Shown here: positions 1 through 11,102 of the stretch, piece after piece
How positions within the stretch are numbered: position 1 is the stretch's first letter
Layout of the letters: every line of letters starts with the position of its first letter
DNA from: Duganella dendranthematis
Lineage (GTDB): Bacteria; Pseudomonadota; Gammaproteobacteria; Burkholderiales; Burkholderiaceae_D
DNA: 64,000 nucleotides
Reading direction: 5' to 3'
NCBI RefSeq assembly: GCF_012849375.1
Contig: NZ_CP051684.1
Coordinates: 2,790,001 to 2,854,000 of the forward strand
Notes under the pieces: generated by a model
Seen by the model: only the letters and a program-made list of their open reading frames with translations
Database searches by the model: none
What the model was told of the DNA's origin: nothing
Position numbers and translations under genes: made by a program

Positions 1-969
<969 letters not shown>

Positions 970-983
970 GTCACAAGCGCGCA

Positions 984-1009
984 GCCCCGTCGGCCTTCGC
1001 CGGCGGGGC
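984..1009 (+). other. rpoB-rpoC intergenic hairpin
   Basis: An 11-bp stem (arms 984-994 and 999-1009, one G-T pair) closes on a CTTC loop between rpoB and rpoC. No T-run follows, so it is unlikely to be a strong terminator. It more likely affects mRNA stability, processing or partial attenuation between the two subunit genes. The hairpin is seen directly; the role is inferred. Confidence 0.6.
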
Positions 1010-1043
1010 AGTTTAAAGAATTCATCACTACCTGGAGTGATAC

Positions 1044-4000
1044 ATGAAAGCACTGCTCGATCTATTCAAGCAAGTACAGACGAACGAGACTTTTGACGCG
1101 ATCAAAATCGGTCTCGCTTCGCCTGAAAAAATCCGTTCGTGGTCCTACGGCGAAGTTAAAAAGCCGGAAACCATCAACTATCGTACCTTCAAGCCTGAGC
1201 GCGATGGTCTGTTCTGCGCCAAGATCTTTGGCCCGATCAAAGACTACGAATGCCTGTGCGGCAAGTACAAACGCCTGAAACACCGCGGCGTGATCTGCGA
1301 AAAATGCGGCGTCGAAGTGACGCTGGCCAAAGTGCGCCGCGAGCGCATGGGCCACATCGAACTGGCGTCGCCAACCGCGCACATCTGGTTCCTGAAATCG
1401 CTGCCGTCGCGTCTGGGTATGGTGCTGGACATGACGCTGCGCGATATCGAACGCGTGCTGTACTTCGAAGCTTATGTCGTGACCGATCCAGGCATGACCC
1501 CGCTGAAGAAGTGCCAGATCATGTCGGAAGACGACTACGCCGCCAAGTACGAAGAGTATGGCGACGACTTCACCGCCTTCATGGGCGCCGAAGGTATCCG
1601 TGAACTGCTGCGCTCGATCGACATCCACCGCGATGCCGAGACCCTGCGCGTGGAACTGAAGGAATCGAAGTCCGAAGCGAAGATCAAGAAATACGCCAAG
1701 CGTCTGAAAGTGCTGGAAGCGTTCCAGCGTTCGGGCATCAAGCCTGAGTGGATGATCATGGAAGTGCTGCCGGTGCTGCCACCGGAACTGCGTCCACTGG
1801 TGCCACTGGACGGCGGCCGTTTCGCGACCTCGGATCTGAACGATCTGTATCGCCGCGTGATCAACCGTAACAACCGTCTGAAACGCCTGATGGAGCTGCG
1901 CGCTCCAGAGATCATCACGCGCAACGAAAAGCGCATGCTGCAAGAAGCAGTCGATTCGCTGCTGGACAACGGCCGTCGCGGTAAAGCGATGACCGGCGCC
2001 AACAAGCGTCCGCTGAAATCGCTGGCTGAGATGATCAAAGGTAAGGGCGGCCGCTTCCGTCAGAACTTGCTGGGTAAGCGCGTCGACTACTCGGGCCGTT
2101 CGGTCATCGTGGTGGGTCCACAGCTGAAACTGCACCAGTGCGGTCTGCCGAAACTGATGGCGCTGGAACTGTTCAAGCCATTCATCTTCAACAAGCTGGA
2201 ACTGATGGGTCTGGCTACGACCATCAAGGCAGCGAAGAAACTGGTTGAAATCCAAGAGCCGGTGGTTTGGGACATCCTGGAAGACGTGATCCGCGAACAC
2301 CCGATCATGCTGAACCGTGCACCAACCCTGCACCGGCTGGGCATCCAGGCTTTCGAGCCGGTCCTGATCGAAGGTAAAGCAATCCAGCTGCACCCACTGG
2401 TCTGCGCGGCATTCAACGCCGACTTCGACGGTGACCAGATGGCAGTTCACGTGCCGCTGTCGATCGAAGCACAGATGGAAGCCCGTACGCTGATGCTGGC
2501 ATCGAACAACATTCTGTTCCCATCGAACGGCGAACCGTCGATCGTTCCGTCGCAGGATATCGTGCTGGGTCTGTACTACGCGACCCGCGAAGCGATCAAT
2601 GCGAAAAACGAAGGCATGCTGTTCCCGGACGTGTCGGAAGTCATCCGTGCCTACGACAACAAGGAAGTGGAGCTGACCACCCGTATCACGGTGCGTATCG
2701 TCGAGAATCCAAAAGATCTCGAAACGGGCGAGTTCGTCCGTACCGTGACCCGCTACGAAACCACGGTTGGCCGCGCCATCCTGTCGGAAATCCTGCCGAA
2801 AGGTCTGCCTTTCTCGGTGCTGAATCGCGCGCTGAAAAAGAAAGAAATTTCCAAGCTGATCAACACCTCGTTCCGTAAGTGCGGTCTGCGCGCGACGGTC
2901 GTGTTTGCTGACCAACTGATGCAGTCGGGCTTCCGCCTGGCAACCCGCGCCGGTATTTCGATCTGCGTGGACGACATGCTGGTACCGCCACAAAAAGTCA
3001 CCCTGATTTCGGCTGCAGAGTCCGAAGTCAAACAGATCGAGCAGCAGTACGCTTCGGGTCTGGTGACCGCCGGCGAGCGTTACAACAAGGTCGTCGACAT
3101 CTGGGGCAAAACCTCGGATGAAGTCGGCAAGGCCATGATGGACCAGCTGAAAGTGGAAGACGTCATCAAGCGTGACGGCACCAAGTCGACCCAGGAATCG
3201 TTCAACGCGATTTACATGATGGCCGACTCGGGCGCGCGTGGCTCGGCTGCCCAGATTCGCCAGCTGGCGGGTATGCGTGGTCTGATGGCGAAACCGGATG
3301 GTTCGATTATCGAAACGCCGATTACCGCGAACTTCCGCGAAGGTCTGAACGTGTTGCAGTACTTCATTTCGACCCACGGCGCTCGTAAAGGTCTGGCCGA
3401 TACGGCACTGAAAACGGCAAACTCGGGTTACCTGACCCGTCGTCTGGTCGACGTCACCCAGGATCTGGTCGTGATCGAAGATGATTGCGGCACCAGCAAC
3501 GGTACCGTGATGAAGGCGATGGTTGAGGGCGGTGAAGTCATCGAAGCCCTGCGCGATCGTATTCTGGGCCGCGTGGCCGGCACCGACATCGTCAACCCTG
3601 AAACCCAGGCGACGCTGTACCCAGCCAACACGCTGCTGGACGAAGACATGGTCGAAGAGATCGAGCGTCTGGGCATCGACGAAGTCAAAGTTCGCACCCC
3701 GCTGACCTGCGATACCCGTTTCGGCCTGTGCGCCATGTGCTACGGTCGCGACCTGGGCCGCGGCATGCTGGTCAACTCCGGCGAAGCAGTCGGTGTGGTG
3801 GCAGCGCAGTCGATTGGTGAGCCGGGTACCCAGCTGACCATGCGTACCTTCCACATTGGTGGTGCGGCATCGCGTGCAGCAGTGGCCTCGTCGGTTGAAG
3901 CCAAGTCGAACGGTGTGATTCGTTTCACCTCGACCATGCGTTACGTCACCAACGGCAAGGGCGCGCAAATCGTCATTTCCCGTTCGGGCGAAGTGCTGAT

Positions 4001-5276
4001 CACTGACGACCACGGTCGTGAGCGTGAGCGTCACAAAGTGCCGTACGGCGCCACCCTGATCGTCAAGGATGGCATGGTCATCAAGGCCGGTACCGCACTG
4101 GCAACTTGGGATCCGCTGACCCGTCCGATCATTACCGAGTACGCCGGTACGGTGCGTTTCGAGAACGTCGAAGAAGGCGTGACCGTGGCCCGTCAGGTGG
4201 ACGAAGTGACCGGTCTGGCAACGCTGGTGGTGATCGATGCGAAACGTCGCGGTTCGTTGACCAAAACGCTGCGTCCACAGGTCAAACTGTTGAACGAAGA
4301 TGGCAACGAAGTTAAGATCGCCGGCACCGAACACGCGGTGGCGATTGGCTTCCAGGTCGGCGCGCTGATCATGGTGAAAGACGGCCAGGCAGTATCGGTG
4401 GGTGAAGTGCTGGCACGTATCCCGACCGAATCGCAGAAAACCCGTGACATTACCGGTGGTCTGCCGCGCGTTGCCGAGCTGTTCGAAGCACGCTCGCCAA
4501 AAGACGCCGGCATGCTGGCGGAAGTGACCGGTACTGTGGCCTTCGGTAAAGAAACCAAAGGTAAGCAGCGTCTGGAAATTACCGACATGGACGGTAACAA
4601 GCACGAATTCCTGATTACCAAGGATAAACAAGTGCTGGTTCACGACGGCCAGGTGGTGAATAAAGGCGAGATGATTGTTGACGGCCCAGCCGATCCACAA
4701 GATATTCTGCGTCTGCTGGGTATCGAAGCGCTGGCACGTTATATCGTTGACGAAGTGCAGGACGTTTATCGTCTGCAAGGCGTGAAGATTAATGACAAGC
4801 ACATTGAAGTCATTGTGCGTCAGATGCTGCGTCGTGTTCAGATCGTGAATGCTGGCGACACCAACTACATCGTTGGCGAGCAAGTTGAGCGTTCGGAACT
4901 GCTGGATGAGAATGATCGCGTCAATGCAGAGAATAAGATCCCTGCAACTTACGAGAACGTTCTGCTGGGTATTACCAAGGCATCGCTGTCGACCGATTCG
5001 TTCATCTCGGCCGCATCGTTCCAGGAAACCACCCGCGTGCTGACCGAAGCAGCGATCATGGGCAAACGCGATGGTCTGCGTGGCCTGAAAGAAAACGTGA
5101 TCGTGGGTCGTCTGATTCCAGGCGGTACCGGTCTGGCCTTCCACCGCGCTCGCAAGGAAAAAGAAGCGTGGGAAGTCGAAGAGCGCCAGGCGCTGCTGGC
5201 TTCCGAGAAGGCAGCCATGTCCGGTGGTGATGTGGAAGCAATCGAAGCGGTTGCCCCACACAGCGACGAAGCGTAA
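1044..5276 (+). CDS. rpoC: RNA polymerase beta-prime subunit
   Basis: Full-length 1410-residue beta-prime subunit, close to the usual proteobacterial length of about 1400. The N-terminal zinc ribbon uses C70, C72, C85 and C88. The catalytic NADFDGD loop places the Mg-binding aspartates at residues 460, 462 and 464. The second zinc site is visible in the segment with [13 protein letters not shown] near residue 900, and the trigger-loop region follows with [19 protein letters not shown]. The ATG at 1044 is preceded by a GGAG site. It forms the core enzyme with alpha, beta and omega. The gene is last in its transcription unit, with a terminator 17 bp after the stop. Codon use is strongly biased, as expected for a highly expressed gene. 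Confidence 0.99.
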   Translation: MKALLDLFKQVQTNETFDAIKIGLASPEKIRSWSYGEVKKPETINYRTFKPERDGLFCAKIFGPIKDYECLCGKYKRLKHRGVICEKCGVEVTLAKVRRERMGHIELASPTAHIWFLKSLPSRLGMVLDMTLRDIERVLYFEAYVVTDPGMTPLKKCQIMSEDDYAAKYEEYGDDFTAFMGAEGIRELLRSIDIHRDAETLRVELKESKSEAKIKKYAKRLKVLEAFQRSGIKPEWMIMEVLPVLPPELRPLVPLDGGRFATSDLNDLYRRVINRNNRLKRLMELRAPEIITRNEKRMLQEAVDSLLDNGRRGKAMTGANKRPLKSLAEMIKGKGGRFRQNLLGKRVDYSGRSVIVVGPQLKLHQCGLPKLMALELFKPFIFNKLELMGLATTIKAAKKLVEIQEPVVWDILEDVIREHPIMLNRAPTLHRLGIQAFEPVLIEGKAIQLHPLVCAAFNADFDGDQMAVHVPLSIEAQMEARTLMLASNNILFPSNGEPSIVPSQDIVLGLYYATREAINAKNEGMLFPDVSEVIRAYDNKEVELTTRITVRIVENPKDLETGEFVRTVTRYETTVGRAILSEILPKGLPFSVLNRALKKKEISKLINTSFRKCGLRATVVFADQLMQSGFRLATRAGISICVDDMLVPPQKVTLISAAESEVKQIEQQYASGLVTAGERYNKVVDIWGKTSDEVGKAMMDQLKVEDVIKRDGTKSTQESFNAIYMMADSGARGSAAQIRQLAGMRGLMAKPDGSIIETPITANFREGLNVLQYFISTHGARKGLADTALKTANSGYLTRRLVDVTQDLVVIEDDCGTSNGTVMKAMVEGGEVIEALRDRILGRVAGTDIVNPETQATLYPANTLLDEDMVEEIERLGIDEVKVRTPLTCDTRFGLCAMCYGRDLGRGMLVNSGEAVGVVAAQSIGEPGTQLTMRTFHIGGAASRAAVASSVEAKSNGVIRFTSTMRYVTNGKGAQIVISRSGEVLITDDHGRERERHKVPYGATLIVKDGMVIKAGTALATWDPLTRPIITEYAGTVRFENVEEGVTVARQVDEVTGLATLVVIDAKRRGSLTKTLRPQVKLLNEDGNEVKIAGTEHAVAIGFQVGALIMVKDGQAVSVGEVLARIPTESQKTRDITGGLPRVAELFEARSPKDAGMLAEVTGTVAFGKETKGKQRLEITDMDGNKHEFLITKDKQVLVHDGQVVNKGEMIVDGPADPQDILRLLGIEALARYIVDEVQDVYRLQGVKINDKHIEVIVRQMLRRVQIVNAGDTNYIVGEQVERSELLDENDRVNAENKIPATYENVLLGITKASLSTDSFISAASFQETTRVLTEAAIMGKRDGLRGLKENVIVGRLIPGGTGLAFHRARKEKEAWEVEERQALLASEKAAMSGGDVEAIEAVAPHSDEA

Positions 5277-5292
5277 TCTTCTAAGCACCAAC

Positions 5293-5323
5293 AAAAACGG
5301 CACCTTCGGGTGCCGTTTTTTTT
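5293..5323 (+). terminator. Rho-independent terminator after rpoC
   Basis: A 12-bp stem with the stable TTCG loop (arms 5293-5304 and 5309-5320) is followed by a run of T. The A-run before the stem could let it work on the other strand as well. It closes the rpoBC transcript. Confidence 0.95.
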
Positions 5324-5390
5324 CGCCTATGCTTGTGGCGTCCCGCTATATGCATGCCAGACGGTAGTACGTTCATGCTAAGATTTGGCT

Positions 5391-6005
5391 ATGATTGCTC
5401 AAGCCCTCTTCACTCCCGCCCAGCAAAAACTGCTGGGCTTGCTGTTTGTACGTGTCAATCAAGGATTCCACTTGAATGAGATCATGCGCTTGACCGGCTT
5501 GGGCAGCGCGTCGGCGCAGCGCGAGTTGAAGCGGCTGCATGAGTCGGGCGTGATCGTGTCGGAGCGGATCGGCAATGTGCGCCGCTTCAAGCCGAACAAG
5601 GACTGCATCGTGTTCGGCGAACTCAGTGGCCTGGTGAAGAAAACCTTCGGCCTGGTCAGCGTGCTGAACTCCGCTCTGGCGCCGCTGCAGCATGTGCTGA
5701 ACGTGGCGTTTGTGTACGGCGCCACCGCCAAGGAGCAGGAGAATATGGATACGCCGGTGGAGTTATTGCTGATCGGCGATAACACCAGTTACGGTGAATT
5801 ATTATCCCGCCTGCCGGTGGCCGAACGTTTATTGCGCCGCAAGATTAATCCCAACCTGTATTCCATTCCCGATTTTAAACGTCGCCTGCGCGAACAGCAG
5901 CCATTTATTCTGGATGTTTTAAGCGGCCAAAAGATTTATGTTTTGGGCGATGAAACGGATCTGGATAAAGTCAGCGGTGAAGACATCGCTCAATTAACCG
6001 GGTAG
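5391..6005 (+). CDS. Winged-helix regulator with degenerate nucleotidyltransferase domain
   Basis: 204 residues from the ATG at 5391; a TTG two codons upstream is possible but less likely. Residues 1-70 form a winged helix (FHLNEIMRLTGLGSASAQRELKRL) of the kind found in small DNA-binding regulators. The rest resembles the minimal nucleotidyltransferase fold: a YGATAKEQE turn stands where active enzymes have GS-x10-D-x-D. Here the segment reads TPVEL, so the metal-binding aspartates are absent and catalysis is doubtful. No antitoxin-like partner gene is adjacent. It most likely acts as a transcriptional regulator of unknown target. It overlaps the end of the convergent kinase gene by 16 bp. 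Confidence 0.7.
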   Translation: MIAQALFTPAQQKLLGLLFVRVNQGFHLNEIMRLTGLGSASAQRELKRLHESGVIVSERIGNVRRFKPNKDCIVFGELSGLVKKTFGLVSVLNSALAPLQHVLNVAFVYGATAKEQENMDTPVELLLIGDNTSYGELLSRLPVAERLLRRKINPNLYSIPDFKRRLREQQPFILDVLSGQKIYVLGDETDLDKVSGEDIAQLTG

Positions 6006-7393
6006 TTAATCCGCTGCGGAAACCATAATGAAAAGCGGGTATATCTACCGGCCTGCGATTCACAGTGAATACTGCCGCCAAATGCGGTAATCACTTTCTG
6101 GCAAAACGCCAATCCTATTCCCGTACCGCCGGTGCTGTAAAACGGCTCGAATACATGCGGCAACACATCGTCCGGAATACCCGAGCCGGTATCGGTGACC
6201 AGTAGCTGCCGGTCCGCCAGCGTAATCTCCACCTCGCCCCGCCCAGCCACCTTGATGGCGTGCAGCGCATTCTTGAACAGGTTATACAGCACGTAGACCA
6301 GCAGCACGTCCGAACCGAAAAAGGTGAAGTCGTTGCTGCCGCGTACGCTGACTTTCTCGCGCATCGTGCTTTCAAACGGATAACTGGCCAGCGCCTCGTC
6401 GACGCATTTCTTCACCGAGTGGTCGGCGAAGTCGGTGGGATTCAGCGTGCCGGCGCGTGCCGAGGCCAGCATCATGTCGACGATGAAATTGGAGCGGCGG
6501 ATCTCCGCCTCGATGTGCTGGTTCAGTTGATATAAGTATTGCAACTGCGCCGCCGGCAGCGTCGGCCGGATATGCTGATGCTCCACCGCCATCTGGTAAC
6601 CGGCCAGCAGGTCCGGCAGGCACTTGGCCAACATGCGCGACTGGTTGCGGATGGTCGCCAGCGGCGTGCGCATTTCGTGGGCGATGGTGGCCGCCACTTC
6701 CAGCGGATCGGCCAGCAGGTTATGGCGCACCATGGCCTGGGCGATCAGGCCGAGGCTGGTGGCGACAAACAGCACACCGGGCGGATAGAAGGCCACGCCG
6801 TAGTTACACAGGTAGTCGACTGCGGCGAAGAAGTAGATCAGCAGGCTGACCAGGCAGTAGCGCAGCCGGGTCTTCTCGGTGGACACCGCCAGCCGCTGGC
6901 GCCGGTACAGCAGCCACAGCCCACGGCCGACCACCAGCACGGTCTGGAGCAGGTGCAGCGGATGCAGCGGGCCGGCTTTCGGATAGAAGCCGAAGAAATA
7001 CGGATACAGCCCGGAAATCATCCAGTCAGTGGTCAGCAGCAGCACACCGAGCAGGCCCGCCACGCCGTATGACAACGCCACCCAGCGCCGTTCGCCACGC
7101 TGGTTGGTGAGTTCCGCGATGAAGTGGTACAGCGTGGTCGGCAGGAACAGGATCAGTAGATAGCCCAGCTTGGCCAGAGAGAACGCTTCATGCTCGTCGT
7201 GCAGCTGGAACAGGATGGCCCAGGTCGACTGCCAGCAAAAGGTGGTCACGCACAGCAGGAAGAAGGTCAGGCTGATGCGGCTGACGCCGCGCGAGTGCAA
7301 TACGTAGGCGCCGTAGCACAGGAACAGGATGGAAACGACGGCAGGCAGAACGGAGTGCATAGCGCTGTCCATGATGAGTGAACCGAACGCCAA
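5990..7393 (-). CDS. Sensor histidine kinase with 7TM N-terminus
   Basis: 467 residues. About seven hydrophobic helices fill residues 10-225, with little between them, so the sensor is membrane-embedded rather than periplasmic. The kinase core follows: H box IAHEMRTPLATIRNQ with the phospho-accepting histidine at 239, N box NLFKNALHAI, and the G1/G2 boxes DTGSGIPD and GGTGIGLAFCQKV. No receiver domain is fused and no response regulator gene is next to it, so it is an orphan kinase whose partner lies elsewhere. A second ATG at 7372 is also possible. The signal sensed is unknown; the architecture recalls 7TM-linked and quorum-type kinases, but assignment to any of those would be speculation. 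Confidence 0.85.
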   Translation of the reverse strand: MAFGSLIMDSAMHSVLPAVVSILFLCYGAYVLHSRGVSRISLTFFLLCVTTFCWQSTWAILFQLHDEHEAFSLAKLGYLLILFLPTTLYHFIAELTNQRGERRWVALSYGVAGLLGVLLLTTDWMISGLYPYFFGFYPKAGPLHPLHLLQTVLVVGRGLWLLYRRQRLAVSTEKTRLRYCLVSLLIYFFAAVDYLCNYGVAFYPPGVLFVATSLGLIAQAMVRHNLLADPLEVAATIAHEMRTPLATIRNQSRMLAKCLPDLLAGYQMAVEHQHIRPTLPAAQLQYLYQLNQHIEAEIRRSNFIVDMMLASARAGTLNPTDFADHSVKKCVDEALASYPFESTMREKVSVRGSNDFTFFGSDVLLVYVLYNLFKNALHAIKVAGRGEVEITLADRQLLVTDTGSGIPDDVLPHVFEPFYSTGGTGIGLAFCQKVITAFGGSIHCESQAGRYTRFSLWFPQRINYPVN

Positions 7394-7529
7394 GTATTGC
7401 GCGGACCGCAGCGCCTCGCTTGATTATCACCACAGCCTTTGCGGCAGATCAAACTTCCGCCACGCCAACTCCCGCCTAGTGGGATTGCCCGGTTGCCGGG
7501 TAACCAACTATTCATTAAGGAGTGACATC

Positions 7530-7943
7530 ATGTTGATGCAAGTTTCCGCCGAGACCTTTACCCACTCGCTGACGATTTACCTGAAGGATTCCAACGCCTA
7601 CGGCAACACCTACTTTGCGCGCTATTTTGAGTGGCAGGGCATCTGCCGCGAAAAGTGGTTCTACGAGTGCATATCGCGCGACATGCTGCAAAAAGAGGGC
7701 GTGTTCATCACCAAGCACGCAGAGCAGGACTATCTGCAGGAAAGCTTCCCGTTCCAGGAAATTTCTTGCGAGTTGAACGCGTATGACGTCAAGAAGTGCT
7801 CATTTTGGCTGGAGTTTCGCTTCTACGCCGAGGGCAGGCCGATCTCCGTCGGACGCCAGCAGATCGTGTTTGCCAACCATGCCAAGCAGATCACGGCCTT
7901 GCCTGAGCCGATTATCGCCAGCATCAAGCGCTACGTGAAGTAA
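7530..7943 (+). CDS. Acyl-CoA/acyl-ACP thioesterase, hotdog fold
   Basis: 137 residues from the ATG at 7530, chosen because a perfect AAGGAG lies at 7517-7522; the open frame extends further upstream without a comparable site. The N-terminal segment NTYFARYFEWQGICREKWFYE matches the 4HBT hotdog thioesterases of the YbgC and enediyne/polyketide (CalE7-like) type, where the N..Y..RYFEWQG..RE region forms the active site. It should hydrolyse acyl thioesters in the cytoplasm. No polyketide synthase or fatty acid gene lies nearby, so the physiological acyl substrate cannot be told from context. It is a single-gene unit ending at a strong hairpin. Confidence 0.8.
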   Translation: MLMQVSAETFTHSLTIYLKDSNAYGNTYFARYFEWQGICREKWFYECISRDMLQKEGVFITKHAEQDYLQESFPFQEISCELNAYDVKKCSFWLEFRFYAEGRPISVGRQQIVFANHAKQITALPEPIIASIKRYVK

Positions 7944-7951
7944 GATAGATG

Positions 7952-7971
7952 GGCGGGCCGCTTGGCCCGCC
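7952..7971. terminator. Hairpin between convergent genes
   Basis: A perfect 8-bp GC-only stem (GGCGGGCC and GGCCCGCC) with a GCTT loop lies between the thioesterase and DUF885 stop codons. It has no clear T-run on either side, so it could be a weak bidirectional terminator or a 3' stability element. Confidence 0.5.
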
Positions 7972-7986
7972 TGTGGGTGACCAGCT

Positions 7987-9807
7987 TTACTGCTGTTTCG
8001 TGGCAATCCAGTGGTTCACTTTGTCTTCCAGCAAGGCCAGCGGCAGCGTGCCGTCGCCCAGCACCACGGCGTGGAATTCAGGCGGGCTGAACTTGTCGCC
8101 GAGGGCGGCCTGCGCGCGTTGGCGCAGCTCCTGAATCTTCAGCGAACCGACCTTGTAGCCCAGCGCCTGGCCCGGCCACGCCATGTAGCGCTCGGTCTCG
8201 GTCTTGGCGACCACGTCATAACCCAGCGTGTCTTTCATGTACTGGATGCTTTGCTCGCGGGTCCAGCCTTGCGCATGCATACCGGTATCCACCACCAGCC
8301 GCACGGCGCGCAGCATCTCGTCGTTCAGGTGGCCGAAGTATTGCGCAGGATCATCGAACAGGCCCATCTCCTTGCCCAGCGTTTCCGCGTACAGCGCCCA
8401 GCCTTCGGTGAAGGCGTTGTTGCCGCCGTATTTGCGGAAGTTCGGCAGGTTCAGTTCCTGCATCAGGGCGATATGGAAGTGGTGGCCAGGCTTGCCTTCG
8501 TGCAGGAACAGCGTGGTCATGCCGGTGCTGCCGTACTTGGTCGGATCGTTGACTACCGACCAGAACACGCCCGGACGCGAACCGTCGCCGGCCGGCGCGG
8601 TGTAGTGGTCGGAAGCGGTGGCGCGGCTCAGTTCAGGCTCCAGGCGCAGGTCCAGCTTGGCTTTTGGCTGCAAGGTGAACATCAGCGGTAGCTTGGTGTC
8701 CAGCACGTCGTTCAGCTTGTGATACACGGCCTGTACTTCCTGCTCGGTCTTGAACGGGAAGAACTTCGGCTGCGCCGCCACCCACACCGGCAGGCCGGCG
8801 GCTGGACCGTCGTAGCCCAGCTTCGGACCCAGCACGGCAAACTGCGCCTGGATGCGCGCCACTTCTTTCAGGCCGATGGCATGGATTTCGTCCGGTTTGA
8901 GCGTGGTTGTCGTCGCGTTGGCGACACGGGCCTGATACCAGGCGGCGCCATCCGGCAGCGCGCCGAGTCCGGTCGAGGTGCGGCAGGCCGGCACGTATTC
9001 TTTTTCCAGGAAGGTGGACAGGCGCACCAGTGCCGGCATCACTTTGTCGTTGATGGTCTTGCGGTAGGCGGCGGTCAGGCGCTGCTTGTCGGCATCGGAG
9101 AAGGCGGCCGGCAGCTTGGTGATCGGCGTGTAATAAATACTGGCTTCGGGCGCCGCGCTCACCAGCTGCTGGAACTGCGGCAGCGCCGAAATCATGATGG
9201 CCTTCGGCTGCGTCACGCCTTTCTTGATGCCTTCACGCATATTGGCGATGGCCTGGTCGATCCACGCCGGCAGCTGCGACACGCGGCTCAGGTAGGCATC
9301 GTATTCCTTGACGGTGCCGATCGGCTGCGACGCTTCGCCGCCTGCGTAGTTGGCCAGCGTCACCGGCACGCTGTCCATCTGGTTCAGCGGCAGCAGTTGC
9401 TCCGGGAAGCGCTCCATGGCGATCAGGCCGGTCAGCTCGTATTGCAGGATGTCGTAATTGATGCGCGCTTTCACATCCAGCTGGTAAGGCTTGATGGCTT
9501 GCAGGCGTTGCAGGAACTTGCGGTACAGCTTGAACTGCGCGGCGCGCTTGGCCGGCGCAATGCTCAGGCCCAGCTGGTTGTCGAAACGGTTATCGCCATT
9601 CTCGGTGGCGCCGATCGGCTCGAAGCGGGCGACCGCGTCATAGTATTCGTCGGCGATTGCCAGCACCGCCTTGTTGGCCGAGGCGGCCACTTCGGCGCTG
9701 ACCTTGCCGGCCGGGGCGGCGGCATACACAGGGCTCATCGGCGCGAAGGCAAGCGCGATAGCGGCGGCGAAAGGGGCGAGGGCGAACAGGGTGCGGCGAT
9801 ACGTCAT
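7987..9807 (-). CDS. DUF885 family metallopeptidase-like exported protein
   Basis: 606 residues from the ATG at 9807. The frame is open further upstream into the neighbouring gene, but this start gives a classical signal peptide (MTYRRTLFALAPFAAAIALAFA with an AAPA-type cleavage region) and has AAGG upstream. The family signature HEGKPGHHF near residue 475 is an HExxxHH zinc-binding motif. The later EGWALYAE and QALGYKVG blocks are typical of DUF885 proteins, which are related to M32-like zinc peptidases. It probably acts in the periplasm as a peptidase, but substrates of this family are poorly known. It is monocistronic and convergent with the thioesterase gene. Confidence 0.85.
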   Translation of the reverse strand: MTYRRTLFALAPFAAAIALAFAPMSPVYAAAPAGKVSAEVAASANKAVLAIADEYYDAVARFEPIGATENGDNRFDNQLGLSIAPAKRAAQFKLYRKFLQRLQAIKPYQLDVKARINYDILQYELTGLIAMERFPEQLLPLNQMDSVPVTLANYAGGEASQPIGTVKEYDAYLSRVSQLPAWIDQAIANMREGIKKGVTQPKAIMISALPQFQQLVSAAPEASIYYTPITKLPAAFSDADKQRLTAAYRKTINDKVMPALVRLSTFLEKEYVPACRTSTGLGALPDGAAWYQARVANATTTTLKPDEIHAIGLKEVARIQAQFAVLGPKLGYDGPAAGLPVWVAAQPKFFPFKTEQEVQAVYHKLNDVLDTKLPLMFTLQPKAKLDLRLEPELSRATASDHYTAPAGDGSRPGVFWSVVNDPTKYGSTGMTTLFLHEGKPGHHFHIALMQELNLPNFRKYGGNNAFTEGWALYAETLGKEMGLFDDPAQYFGHLNDEMLRAVRLVVDTGMHAQGWTREQSIQYMKDTLGYDVVAKTETERYMAWPGQALGYKVGSLKIQELRQRAQAALGDKFSPPEFHAVVLGDGTLPLALLEDKVNHWIATKQQ

Positions 9808-9883
9808 GATCGGAATCCTTGGGATGGACAAAGTTGGCCGATAGCATAAGCTATTGCCCCAGCCGCAGGAAACTAATTTTGTA

Positions 9884-11053
9884 TCAAGCCGCCGCTTCCG
9901 CGAAACGGCTCTCGTACAGCGCCGCCACCAGATCCGATTGGGTGATGATGCCGACAAATCGCTGCTCATGATCGATGATCGGGATGTGGTGGAAACCCGA
10001 GTCCGCCATCAGCGGCACCAGGTCGACGATCGGCGTATCGGTCCGCGCGGTGGTCGGATGCTGGGTCATGATCTGGCCGACCACTTCGGCTTTTTCGGTG
10101 TGGGTGACGCCGCTTTTACGCAGGAATCGGCGCAGTTGCTGGCGAATGCTGCGGTAGTCGTCCAGCCCGCCATGGTCGAGGAAATCGGTCTGGGTGACGA
10201 TGCCGATCACCCGTCGCGCGCGGTTTAGCACCGGCAGGCAAGTCACGCGGTGCGCGCGCATCTGCTGCCACGCATCGTCCAGTCCGGTGCCGAACTCGGC
10301 GCTGACGATATCGCGCGACATGATGTCGGCGCAGCTGATGATGCCGAAGCGGCGCTGGTAGGCACGCTGCTCGGTCTGCATGAACAGCGACTCCAGATCG
10401 TCGCGGCTGATGTCCAGCACTTGATTATGTTGTTGCAGCACCGCGTCCAGATCCTCCGGCTTGAAGCCCAGCCGCACGGTGGGCACCGCATCTCTGGTGG
10501 CGTGCGGATTGACGTGCGCGTGTTGCACGTGCGGATAGCTGCGCCCGGTCAGGTTGTTATAGGTGACGGCCATCAGCACTAACAGCACCGAATCGGCCAG
10601 CACCGTCATCAGCACGAATTCATAGCCGGCCGCCTGCACCACCGAGCCGCCGATCACCGCAGTCAGCGCCACCGCGCCGCCGGGCGGATGCAGGCAGCGC
10701 GCGACGAACATGGCGGCAATCGCGCCGCCGCAGGCCAGCCCGGCCAGCAAGGGCAGCGGCAGGATGTCGCCGAACCAGTGCACGCAGGCCACGCCGACCA
10801 GCCCGCTGACGACGTTACCGCCGATCACCGACCACGGCTGCGCCAGCGGACTGGCCGGCAAGGCAAACAGCAGCACCGACGAGGCGCCGATCGGTGCGAC
10901 CAGGAATGTGGCCGCGTGGGTCGATTGCAGCAGCAGCTGACTGAGCAGGGCGGTCAGCAAGATGCCGCACAGGGCGCCGAAGGAGGCGCGCAGCTGTTCG
11001 CGGCGGTTGGCGGTAGGGGCGCTGGGCAGCCAGCTTTCAAAGAAGGCGCGCAT
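9884..11053 (-). CDS. HPP family membrane protein with paired CBS domains
   Basis: 389 residues. The N-terminal half (about 20-175) has four to five membrane helices and the HPP-family signature region around FLVAPIGASSVLLFALPASPLAQPW, plus RCLHPPGGAVALTAVIGG. The C-terminal half (about 235-385) contains two CBS motifs, CADIMSRDIVSAEFGTGLDDA and GQIMTQHPTTARTDTPIVD, which usually bind adenosine nucleotides and regulate the attached channel or transporter. Some HPP proteins are implicated in nitrite transport; nothing nearby supports that here. The gene stands 76 bp upstream of the DUF885 start on the same strand, and co-transcription is possible. Confidence 0.85.
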   Translation of the reverse strand: MRAFFESWLPSAPTANRREQLRASFGALCGILLTALLSQLLLQSTHAATFLVAPIGASSVLLFALPASPLAQPWSVIGGNVVSGLVGVACVHWFGDILPLPLLAGLACGGAIAAMFVARCLHPPGGAVALTAVIGGSVVQAAGYEFVLMTVLADSVLLVLMAVTYNNLTGRSYPHVQHAHVNPHATRDAVPTVRLGFKPEDLDAVLQQHNQVLDISRDDLESLFMQTEQRAYQRRFGIISCADIMSRDIVSAEFGTGLDDAWQQMRAHRVTCLPVLNRARRVIGIVTQTDFLDHGGLDDYRSIRQQLRRFLRKSGVTHTEKAEVVGQIMTQHPTTARTDTPIVDLVPLMADSGFHHIPIIDHEQRFVGIITQSDLVAALYESRFAEAAA

Positions 11054-11102
11054 TGGCTTTAAATCAAGTATTTAACATGAAGCATTATCTCATGATTGCA
11101 CT

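Noticed and set aside
1062..5303. 1413-codon open frame on the minus strand
   Set aside because: It is an exact shadow of rpoC, rich in His, Gln and Val from antisense of strongly biased codons, with no recognisable domain.
5391..6005. Toxin-antitoxin module
   Set aside because: The nucleotidyltransferase motif is degenerate and no HEPN or MntA-type partner is adjacent.
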